A stretch of 64,000 bases of DNA from Lamellibrachia satsuma (taxonomy: Eukaryota > Annelida > Polychaeta > Sabellida > Siboglinidae): positions 14,003,501-14,067,500 of the forward strand of contig BSQZ01000008.1 of the NCBI GenBank assembly GCA_033239005.1, read 5' to 3'. Both the position numbers and the translations under genes were made by a program. A model generated the notes under the pieces. It saw only the letters and a list, made by a program, of their open reading frames with translations, did not search any database and was not told the DNA's origin. Positions 11,242 through 19,698 of the stretch are shown here, piece after piece (the stretch's first letter is position 1; the number at the start of each line of letters is the position of its first letter).

Positions 11242-11723
11242 TCATACAGAGAGCCACCGCCAGAGTTTGATCATGTTGCATACTTCAGCTTTGAAGACAT
11301 TCGCAAGGATCTTGGCAAGGTTCGGCTTCCATGGTGCATCACAGAAACTCTGCAAAAACTATTAAACTTGCAGTTGTTTTGGACAGTGTTGTCAAGCCGC
11401 AAGTTATTCTTGAAAGTGACACTGGTATGGCAGCTTCAGCCCATGTGTTTGGGGTACCTGCTCCACACCTTTCCACTGACCTTGAACACATGAGGTTAAA
11501 TACCTTTCTTCTTGACTTGCGTGAAAAGTCAGTGTGTACTGGAATAACTGCAGATGTTCTGCAGAATTTTGCCAGTCTGCCAGATGGTACTGGTTCAAAA
11601 CAGTATTTTCGATACATTATAAACCTACCAGCCAATGTCATGTTTTTCCATATATCCTGCATTATGTCAAACTCATGGCAACTTCTGCTCCATGCCATAA
11701 TACAAAAAGGCATACACCTTTGA
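11242..11723 (+). pseudogene. Third exon and frameshifted continuation, unknown
   Basis: After an acceptor (ttatgtttcag, ending 11241) the phase-0 frame reads SYREPPPEFDHVAYFSF and continues to about 11330 (EDIRKDLGKVRLPW). From 11331 a longer open frame in another phase (130 codons, with IKLAVVLDSVVKPQVI near its start) takes over, so a one-step frameshift probably divides one exon. I do not recognise the domain and cannot identify the acidic catalytic residues of P transposase. An open frame on the opposite strand (11339-11830) overlaps it and is taken to be a shadow. Confidence 0.4.
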
Positions 11724-11957
11724 AGCAAAGTGGATAACAAAGCTATGGAAGCCGTCGAAGGCTCAATGCTGGAGGTCTGGTACTGGGTGGACAGCTTCCT
11801 GATGTCTTTGCACAGGGTCTTGTCCCTCACCAGCTTTTCGAGTGTGACTGCAGCTTTGGAAGCTTAAAGAAATAAGGTATTCAACATCAGGAATTAAGTA
11901 TTCAATGTTCAACATTACTCAACAGTTTGTGCAATTAAATTAAATATATAATACGCT

Positions 11958-12065
11958 TTGTAATAAAACATTACATAATTATATATTTTTAGTTAAACCT
12001 TATACATAATTATATATTTTTAGTTAAATCTTATACATAATTATATATTTTTTAGTTAAATCTTA
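11958..12065. repeat. About 31-bp tandem repeat inside the P-type element
   Basis: Three copies of taattatatatttttagtta separated by aacctta or aatctta. AT-rich and non-coding. Confidence 0.85.
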
Positions 12066-13016
12066 CATTACTTTATTAATGAAGAGATTATGTACCATGT
12101 GATGATGGTTGTTAGAACATACGCACGCACGCAAATATTAAAAGTAGTAGTATCCATCAGGCATGAGAATAGGGTTGGTGGTTTTTAAAAAGTCGTTCGC
12201 CTAAGGGTAGCAATTTTGTGTGATGGCCAAAGACCGGCAGTGTTTTGCTACACTTTCACTGAAATAAGCCATATACGTTTCCCCTTGATATCAATCAGTC
12301 AGATAGTTAGGCCTACCTGCTCTCTTTGTCTTGGAGATGACTGTTGTTTGTCGCGATTTGGTCTTGGGTGTACGTCGAACATTCAACGCAGAAAATGTTG
12401 TTGGGATGACATCTAGCTTGAAGGAATGTCTTACGGTACGATATCCTATGCTCGGCCATCAGATTTATAGCTGCACTTGATGTGCCCTATGGACAGAACG
12501 AATCAGTTATCTTACAAAAGGTAGACATGCATGTTCAGATTACCCAGAAGCAGATAAAATCATATTACACAGAGGCAGAGAAAAATGTTGCCATAACTCC
12601 TGTCTCTCTACTCCCTGCTGTCCTGACACAAAGAACCGTTAATACAGAACATGCAATCCAATTCTTGGGATACCCATCCACCTTAATTCTTCAATATGTT
12701 CACATCAAGTTGATCATTCATTTGAGAAAAATGTTCCTGCACACACAGAAGCTAAATTGTCATATATTAAGGAATGAGTCATTCAATTCCTAAGCTACTA
12801 TAGCATATTAGCATATACTCAAACGCTGGCTGAGGCCAAGATGTCCCCTGCTAAAAATCCAGCCGCCTCAAAGGCATATCATTTAATAAATTAGCACATT
12901 ATTTTCTTGAAAGAAAGATATAGTCCATGCCTAGAGGTGCTTTCACTTAAAATGTAAACTGTACAACAAAATCAACATTTAACCCAAGCAGCTAACACAA
13001 ACTCCACTAGAGGCAA

Positions 13017-13054
13017 AGCTGGCAGTCCAGTAAATATATGTCCATGCTTATAAC
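13017..13054. repeat. Right TIR and right target duplication
   Basis: 13017-13046 is the exact reverse complement of 10051-10080 (30 of 30). 13047-13054 repeats CTTATAAC. After it the foldback arm resumes with GGCTAGCCATGCTGACACC. Confidence 0.95.
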
Positions 13055-13352
13055 GGCTAGCCATGCTGACACCAATTCAATGTTCACAAACGTATGATTA
13101 ACATAGGAGTCTCAGAACGAGTGAGCCACATGTTTTCTGGGAGGACATATGGAATGCCGTTCATATAACCTCCCAGGTAACGCACAGCAGTAACTACATG
13201 TTGGCAAACAATTGGACCGAGTCAGACAGAGTGGTAAGGAAGAAGAGGGGTCATTAAAAAGGGTCACTTCAATACATGAAAGAGGTAATCTACACTCAAT
13301 TAAGGGAACAATTATTTAAGGGATCACTAAAAATGCTTAAAAACTGATCATG

Positions 13353-13887
13353 TCACACAAGTTAGGGGAAATGTCAAAATGCAACGTGATATTATATTAG
13401 AAACTTAAGTTTAACCTTAACCACAAAAATGATTACATAAGGGACCAGCTGAAACAATTAAGGGGTTATCTCAAAAAATAAAGTTATGGGTAATTTCAGT
13501 CAACTAAAATGTTAATCTAAGCAATTAAAGGCCACCCAAAGTATTTTAAAATATGACTAAAATTAAGGGATTTTATCAAAAACAAGTTGAAGATTTAAAA
13601 AAGGTCCCATTAAGGGTCATTTAATAATAAACTAGCTCATCATCTCAAAACATCATGGAATCATCTCATCAAGTCAAGTGGTCATCTCGAAAAAAGTTAA
13701 ATAAATTAAAGGGTCATCTCATAAAATAAATGGGTCTTTCAAAAAAAGTTAAAGGATTGTCATGTAATAAGTAACCAACAAGTTAACTAGCTGCATTTTG
13801 AGAATTTCCCTAACTTGTTTGATATAGTGACATTTCTTAAAATGTGTAAATATATTGATACCCATTAATTTGATCAAATGATGATCA
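13353..13887. other. Loop of foldback element 1
   Basis: Between the two arms lies A-rich sequence with many degenerate copies of AAGGGTCATCTCAAAA, then a 39-bp stretch (13824-13862, atagtgacatttcttaaaat onward) identical to the flank at 9374-9412 outside the element. No ORF. Confidence 0.75.
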
Positions 13888-14607
13888 GTTATTAAGCATT
13901 TTTAGTGATCCCTTAAATAATTGTTTGAGATGACCCCTTAATTGAGTGTAGATTACCTCTTTCATGTATTGAAGTGACCCTTTTTAATGACCCCTCTTCT
14001 TCCTTACGACTCTGTCTGACTCGGTCCAATTGTTTGCCAACATGTAGTTACTGCCGTGCGTTACCTGGGAGGTTATATGAACGGCATTCCATATGTCCTC
14101 CCAGAAAACATGTGGCTCACTCGTTCTGAGACTCCTATGTTAATCATACGTTTGTGAACGTCGAGTGGGTGTCAGCATGGCTAGCCGTTATAAGGTGAAC
14201 ATGAGGATGACGATGAGGAGGAGTAGGATGATGAGGCTGAAGGTGTCATTGCCTTCGTCCTCATAATCATAATAATGATCACCGTCATTACCATCATCTT
14301 CGTCATCATCATCATCATCACTAAGACCGCTTAATTGTCTTAATATTCTTCATCTCATCATCATAACCATTTATCACCCTCATCATCACCATCGTTATCA
14401 TCATTATCATTACCATCATCATCATAATCATCGTCACTAAGATCGCTCGTTAATTTTCATCATCATAATCGTTTATCACCCTCATCATCACCTTGTACAT
14501 CATCATTAACATCATCATCAGCATAATAATTATCTTCATAATTTTTATTACATTACTGGTCGATTTATTACATTACCGGTCGATTATTACATTACTGGTT
14601 GTAAGAT

Positions 14608-15693
14608 AATAATCGACTGGTAATGTAATAAATCGACCAGTAATGTAATAAAAATGATAACCATAATCATTATGATGATGATGTTAATAATGATTATGTA
14701 GAAGGTGATGATGACAATTAACGGGCGATTTTTTGACGATGATGATGATTATGATGGTGATGATGATGATAATAACGATGGTGATGATGAGTGTGATAAC
14801 AATTAAGTGGAGGTGATGACAATGAAGGTGATCATTATTACGATTATGAGGACGAAGACAATGACACCTTCGGCCTCATCATCCTGCTCCTCCTCCTCAT
14901 CGTCATCCTCATGTTCACCCTTATAATGGCTAGCCATGCTGACACCCACTCGACGTTCACAAATCATCGGACCCCTCTTCTTCCTTACGACTCTGTCTGA
15001 CTCAGTCCAATTGTTTGCCAACATGTAGTTACTGCCGTGCGTTACCTGGGAGGTTATATAAACGGCATTCCATATGTCCTCCCAGAAAACATGTGGCTCA
15101 CTCGTTCTGAGATTCCTATGTTAATCATTCGTTTGTGAACATCGAGTGGGTGTCAGCATGGCTAGCCATTATAAGGGTGAACATGAGGATGACGATGAGG
15201 AGGAGGAGCAGGATGATGAGGCTGAAGGTGTCATTGTCTTCGTCCTCATAATCGTAATAATGATCACCCTCATTGTCATCATCTTCGTCATCATCATCAC
15301 TAAGACTGCTTAATTGTCTTCATCTTCTTCCTCATCATCATCATAACCATTTATCACCCTCATCATGACCATCATTATCATCATCATCATAATCTTTATC
15401 ATCATCATCATTGTCATAATGATCATCATCATTATCATCACCACTAAGATGACCTCTTAAGTGTCATCATCATCATAATCGTTTATCACCCTCATCATCA
15501 TCTTCTACATCATCATTAACATCATCACCATCATAATCATCATCATCTTCTACATCATCATTTTTATTACATTACCAGTCGATTATTATATTACCGGTCA
15601 ATTTATTACATTACCGGTCGATTATTACATTACCGGTCGATTTATTACATTACCAGTCGATTATTACATTACCGGTCGATTTATTACATTACT
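14608..15693. mobile_element. Foldback element 2, loop-deleted derivative
   Basis: It lies directly against element 1 and has the same arm architecture: left arm 14608-14972 and right arm about 15125-15693. At about 14977 the left arm jumps straight to ACCCCTCTTCTTCCTTACG, a segment found on the right-arm side of element 1 (about 14000). The A-rich loop and the inner left arm are therefore deleted. The outer ends again consist of TTATTACATTACCGGTCGAT-type units. Non-autonomous. Confidence 0.8.
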
Positions 15694-15958
15694 GAATGCT
15701 TGTGAAAGAATATTTAATTATTTTCTGGCAATGTCTACAAATTTTAACATGACCAGGTTGGTCTGTACTGGGTCACTGACATACTAAATTGCTCACAAAT
15801 GCTAACAGACTAACTTGGTAATACCCAAAGTATTTCACAATTTATCCAAAACCTATTCACTCTCATTTCTTGATACTTGTGGCGAAATGTGGCATGTTTT
15901 GAAAAAGTTTTCAATCATAGGGTGGATGGCATGAAATCCTACATCATGTGACTAACAG

Positions 15959-16125
15959 TCAATCATGGCTGACGAGTGAAGGGGATGCACCAGCCCACTG
16001 TGAGAACGAGCCTTTGACAGCAACAGACAAGCAGTGGTTTGTACCGGACTCCCCAGCACATGTCACTCTGAGATGTGTTGTGTTGAACAAACGATTCATG
16101 AATACTCTCAAGTATTATATATCAG
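15959..16125 (+). CDS. Exon B of the transposase-like protein
   Basis: Open block after an acceptor (gtgactaacag, ending 15958) and before the donor GTGAGA at 16126. The peptide contains HCENEPLTATDKQWFVPDSP, then AHVTLRCVVLNKRFMNTL, then KYYIS. In the uncharacterised family that carries the NHFWxC block, the pattern C-x-H/N-E-P-L-T, W-x-x-P-x-S-P-A and L-x-x-x-V-x-N/D-K-R-x follows, which is why I link this exon to the one at 9192. The entry phase does not match the donor of exon A, so an intermediate exon is missing or the locus is degenerate. The last codon is split (one base left). Confidence 0.5.
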
Positions 16126-16194
16126 GTGAGATATATATATATATAATTGTGTGTGTATGTATACAAAGCATTCATACATATTATATGTATGCAG

Positions 16195-16429
16195 CACAAG
16201 GTATTCAACAAGAGGGAAAAAATTTACAATTGTGCCAGAGTGGCATCCGAAACATTATGAGTACATTGTCAGCCTGCAGGAGACAATCATCTGTGCCTGC
16301 ATAGAGGATGAAATGTCCAAAGCAAGGAAGTGCGACATCAAGCGTGACAATCCCAGAAACATTGCACACAACATCGCAACAGTGCCTGCTCCACCAACAC
16401 CTGAGCTAGTTGCCAGCCATCGTACTTGA
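16195..16429 (+). CDS. Terminal exon C of the transposase-like protein
   Basis: After candidate acceptors at 16194 or 16200, a frame reads YSTRGKKFTIVPEWHPKHYE, then YIVSLQETIICACIEDEM, ending PAPPTPELVASHRT and a TGA at 16427-16429. The pattern R/K-x-F-x-x-x-P-x-x-x-K-x-Y-x-Y-I-x-x-L-x-x-x-I is what I expect near the C-terminus of this family. Neither acceptor puts the frame in phase with exon B (off by one), so there is a frameshift or an unseen splice site. Exons B and C are 69-75 bp apart, separated by a TA/GTAT-rich mini-intron. The function is presumably derived from a DNA transposase, but this is inference. Confidence 0.45.
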
Positions 16430-16445
16430 TATAGGAAGACTTAAT

Positions 16446-16556
16446 TTAACAAGATTTGCCATCCAAGCCAAAGGCCCAGATGGCAAGTGGACAAGGAAGC
16501 CATTGGCTTATCGAGAGTCCATCAGTGTTCATCTACGTGTAACCCGCCCTACTGAG
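16446..16556. repeat. Dispersed repeat shared with 46000-46110
   Basis: About 110 bp (ttaacaagatttgccatcca onward) is repeated in inverted orientation at 46000-46110 with few differences. It ends exactly where LINE A copy 1 begins. One frame reads RFAIQAKGPDGKWTRKPLAY, which is conserved between the copies. I do not know its origin. Confidence 0.8.
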
Positions 16557-18368
16557 ATATGTGTCCAACTTGTTTTTAAACATATTCACGCTGCTAGCGG
16601 TTATACAAGTCGTATATAATTTGTTCCATTCATTTACTGTCCTCTGTGAGAATGAGTACTTCCTGATGTCCAATCTACACTGATACTTTACTAACTTTAC
16701 CTCATGTCCTCTAGTTCTGCTATCTTTCTTGAGAGAAAAAAACATATTTCTATCAATATTTTCATACACATTCAATATATTAAAAACTTCAATCTGATCT
16801 CCTTAACCTCCTTGTCTCTAGAGTTGTTAAACCACATTCTGTCATTCTTCATAACTAAGGTCTCTCAGTTCTGGAATAATTTCAGTTGCTCTCCTCGGTA
16901 TGCGTTCAAGTGTATCTATATCCTTCTTATGATATGGTCTCCACGCTTGTATACAGTATTCTAAATGAGGTGTAACTATTGCTTTACACAGAGGTAAAAT
17001 TAGCTTTTTATCCTTGTAAGTTATGTTTCTCTTAATCAACCCAAGAATTTGATTACCCTTCGAAGTTGCAATACCACACTGCTCTGAAACTTTCATATCA
17101 GCACTTATCATAACTCCTTATTGCAAGTCCTTTTCATTTACAGTAGTACCTAGAACGGTATTTCCCATTTTATAGTTTACATCCAAGTTCCCACGTCCTG
17201 TACGTAGGCATTTACATTTCCCAAAATTTAACATCTGCCATTTCTCAGACCATTTGACTAATCTGTCTAGATCGTTTTGTAAATGTTGTTTATCACCATC
17301 ATTGTGTACCTTTCTAAATACTTTTGTGTCATCTGCAAATTTGAGTACGTTACTTATTATATTGTCGTCCAAGTCATTGATATATATTAAGAATAATAAA
17401 GGTCCTAATACTGATCCTTGTGGTACCCCACTCAAAACTGATTTCCAGTTTGAAACTTCTCCATCTACTGCAACATGCCATCTTCTGTCAGTCAGCCATT
17501 GTCCTATCCAGTCAGTTAAGCTATGTGGCACTTTGTCAAAAGCTTTCTGAAAATCTAAGTAGCTAATATCTACTGGCGATCCCACGTCTATCCACTTAGT
17601 GATTTCTTCCAAAAAACAACATATTTGTTAAGCATGACCTCGCCATGTTGAGATGAATTTTTTAATTCATGCCTAACAAGGAAGTCCACCATATGGTCTT
17701 TAATTAAACTTTCTAATAATTTACAAATCACTGACGTTAAACTCACTGGTCTGTAATTCTCTTACTTATTTCGTGAACCCTTTATAAATAATGGTATGAT
17801 ATCTGATTGTGGTCACTTTTACCCAATGGTTCATGTATTTTTACATTGTCCACTAATTCTTTTTGTGATGACAAAACTATATCTAATACATTATCTCCCC
17901 TGGTTGGTTCTAGCACGTGCTGAATAAGGAAGCTATCCTGAATTAAAAATAGAAATTGTTGGTTCTCACCCCCTGTACTCTCTAGAGATTTCCACTGTAT
18001 GTGTCCATGGTTAAAATCTCCCATTGATACATTCCCCTTTACTAACTTCCTTTGTAGCATTTTGTATTTCTGTGTTATCCTCTTCATTTATGTTTGGACT
18101 TTGGTAAACTAATCTAATAGTTAATTTTTTATTTCCTGAAACTATCTTGCACCAATGTTTTCTACCCTCTGAGTTATCACCTCTATTTTGGCCCCAGGCA
18201 AGCAAACCACCACGTCTCTCCCTAGCACCTCTCTCGTCGTCTTCCCCCACTTCATCATCTACTGTCCCCCCACCGGAACCACTGGCACAACCCACTTGTT
18301 CCCTTCCCACTATTGCCACGAGCAGCCTCAGCTGTTCCAACTCCACCTCTAGTTCCTTCATCTTCGTA
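16557..18368 (-). mobile_element. CR1/Jockey-type LINE A, copy 1 (defective)
   Basis: Minus-strand remnant of a non-LTR retrotransposon, 5' end at high coordinates. In order: an ORF1 piece with a coiled-coil-like KMKELEVELEQLRLLV segment and an acidic tail; an endonuclease piece with GDFNHGHIQW and a later SDHNQ; reverse transcriptase with QKAFDKVPHS, SGVPQGSVLGPLLFLIYIND and the active-site box FADDTKVF; and a C-terminal thumb region with YSFSQRTVNEWNKL. Frames are broken in at least four places. At about 18200 the ORF1 tail passes directly into the endonuclease (HWCKIVSGNKKLTIRLVYQS), so the ORF1-ORF2 boundary has been deleted. Compared with copy 2 (27766-29880), the first part of the endonuclease and the ORF1 esterase are missing. 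Confidence 0.9.
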
Positions 18369-18860
18369 CATCCCCTACACTCAAAACTAAAACTAACCGC
18401 CTGAACCTCAGCCCAGGATTTTTCACACCCAGACTTGACATCCCCTACACTCAAAACTAAAACTAACCGCCTGAACCTCAGCCCAGGATTTCTCACACCC
18501 AGACTTGACATCCCCTACACTCAAAACTAAAACTAACCGCCTGAACCTCAGCCCAGGATTTCTCACACCCAGACTTGACATCCCCTACACTCAAAACTAA
18601 AACTAACTGCCTGAACCTCAGCCCAGGAGTTCTCGCACCCGGACTTGACATCCCCTACACTCAAAACTAAAACTAACCGCCTGAACCTCAGCCCAGGATT
18701 TCTCGCACCCAGACTTGACATCCCCTACACTCAAAACTAAAACTAACCGCCTGAACCTCAGCCCAGGATTTCTCACACCCAGACTTGACATCCCCTACAC
18801 TCAAAACTAAAACTAACCACCTGAACCTCAGCCCAGGATTTCTCACACCCGGACTTGACG
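18369..18860. repeat. 70-bp VNTR, seven copies, in LINE A ORF1
   Basis: Units of exactly 70 bp, each starting catcccctacactcaaaact, at 18369, 18439, 18509 and so on, with 0-4 differences. The array overlaps the 5' part of LINE A copy 1. Because 70 is not a multiple of 3, each unit changes the reading frame. Confidence 0.95.
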
Positions 18861-19316
18861 AAGTTTACCCAGTTGCTGCAACTGCTGCATATTAAATGCC
18901 TGGTGGCCTTTACCTTCCGTTTGCATGGCGCCATCACAATTTGTGTGTGAGTGTGGGTGTGTCACAATTTAGTCTTAATTTGATTGTTACGTACTGTTTT
19001 TGTGTTAACCTTGTCGTTGACATTAGTTCCCAACGTAACGGAGAGAAGCAAGGTAGGAACAGGTAACCAGTGTGCCATTTAACGTGTGTATTTGTTGTGT
19101 AATATCAAACAATTAGAGTGAAAAATTTTCGGAAAGCAATGTGGTTTGAAAACTGTCATGGGTAACTTTATAATGTGTCTGGATAATTTTTCACAAAGTA
19201 TATGAGTGTGCATTCATGTTTAACAAGTAATGACTTAACCTAATCTATGAACTTTGAATCCAGTGTATTGTCCATCTTCACTTGGAAATGTCTGCCTAAT
19301 TTGCCACGGCGCTTAC
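18861..19316. other. Non-coding stretch without recognisable gene
   Basis: Unique sequence between the VNTR and the next exon. It contains a GTGTGTGAGTGTGGGTGTGT tract near 18942 and no convincing ORF. Confidence 0.5.
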
Positions 19317-19395
19317 CTGTTCCCAGCTTGCCATGTTGCCACATACCAAACTGGTGGTACGCATAATGCCGCATGGCATCATTGTCCCCTCTTGC
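19317..19395 (-). CDS. Exon with a P2X7 C-terminal-like motif
   Basis: On the minus strand the frame reads AMRHYAYHQFGMWQHGKLGT and ends at a perfect donor (CAG|GTAAGC, boundary at 19317) with one base left over. R-x-x-A-Y-x-Q-F-x-x-W-x-x-G-x-L-G resembles the first half of the domain found at the C-terminus of P2X7 receptors and in many stand-alone invertebrate proteins, where it is followed by R-x-V-I-P-S-C. No acceptor is obvious because the upstream side merges into the 52-bp VNTR. The second half of the domain is not found nearby on this strand. A similar second-half exon occurs at 30678 on the other strand. Partial or relic. Confidence 0.45.
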
Positions 19396-19698
19396 TGGCA
19401 CAATAAACACGTCAGCTCTGTAACGTCCCACCATTGTCCCCTCGTGCTGGCACAATAAACACGTCAGCTCTATAACGTCCCACCATTGTCCCCTCGTGCT
19501 GGCACAATAAACACGTCAGCTCTATAACGTCCCACCATTGTCCCCTCGTGCTGGCACAATAAACACGTCAGCTCTGTAACGTCCCACCATTGTCCCCTCG
19601 TGCTGGCACAATAAACACGTCAGCTCTGTAACGTCCCACCATTGTCCCCTCGTGCTGGCACAATAAACACGTCAGCTCTGTAACGTCCCACCATTGTC
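19384..19698. repeat. 52-bp VNTR, six copies
   Basis: Units containing tggcacaataaacacgtcag recur every 52 bp from 19396, with only one or two differences between copies. The array starts inside or next to the minus-strand exon at 19317-19395, so part of that exon seems to have been the seed. Confidence 0.95.

Larger units (their letters stand above)
10051..13046 (+). mobile_element. P-type DNA transposon with THAP remnant
   Basis: A 2,996-bp insertion with perfect 30-bp terminal inverted repeats (10051-10080 and 13017-13046, starting CATGGACATATATTTACTGG) and 8-bp direct target duplications. TIRs of about 31 bp starting CATG, 8-bp duplications, a length near 2.9 kb and an N-terminal THAP DNA-binding domain are hallmarks of the P-element superfamily. 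The THAP part is recognisable at 10332-10403 and 10851-10951, but I cannot find the RNase-H-like catalytic core in any frame. The copy is therefore probably defective, although its intact ends and target duplication suggest a fairly recent insertion. It sits inside the left arm of foldback element 1. Confidence 0.85.
9463..14602. mobile_element. Foldback element 1 (split by a P-type insertion)
   Basis: The outer ends acaaccagtaatgtaataat (9463) and its reverse complement (ending 14602) match perfectly for at least 38 bp. Each arm is made, from outside in, of units like AATCGACCGGTAATGTAATA, then a long GAT/ATG-rich tract, then a unique segment with GGCTAGCCATGCTGACACC. The left arm is 9463-10050 continued at 13047-13352, the right arm is 13888-14602, and the loop is 13353-13887. 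Removing the P-type element (10051-13046 plus one 8-bp target copy) leaves about 2.1 kb. There is no transposase; foldback elements are usually mobilised in trans. Confidence 0.85.

Noticed and set aside
11339..11830. 163-codon minus-strand ORF inside the P-type element
   Set aside because: It overlaps the plus-strand frame that follows correctly spliced THAP exons. It has no own splice or domain evidence and is treated as a shadow, although I cannot fully exclude it.
14200..15560. Acidic Asp/Glu-rich ORF (14803-15024) and GAT-rich tracts as a coding region
   Set aside because: The tract is the low-complexity arm of the foldback elements, mirrored in the opposite orientation.
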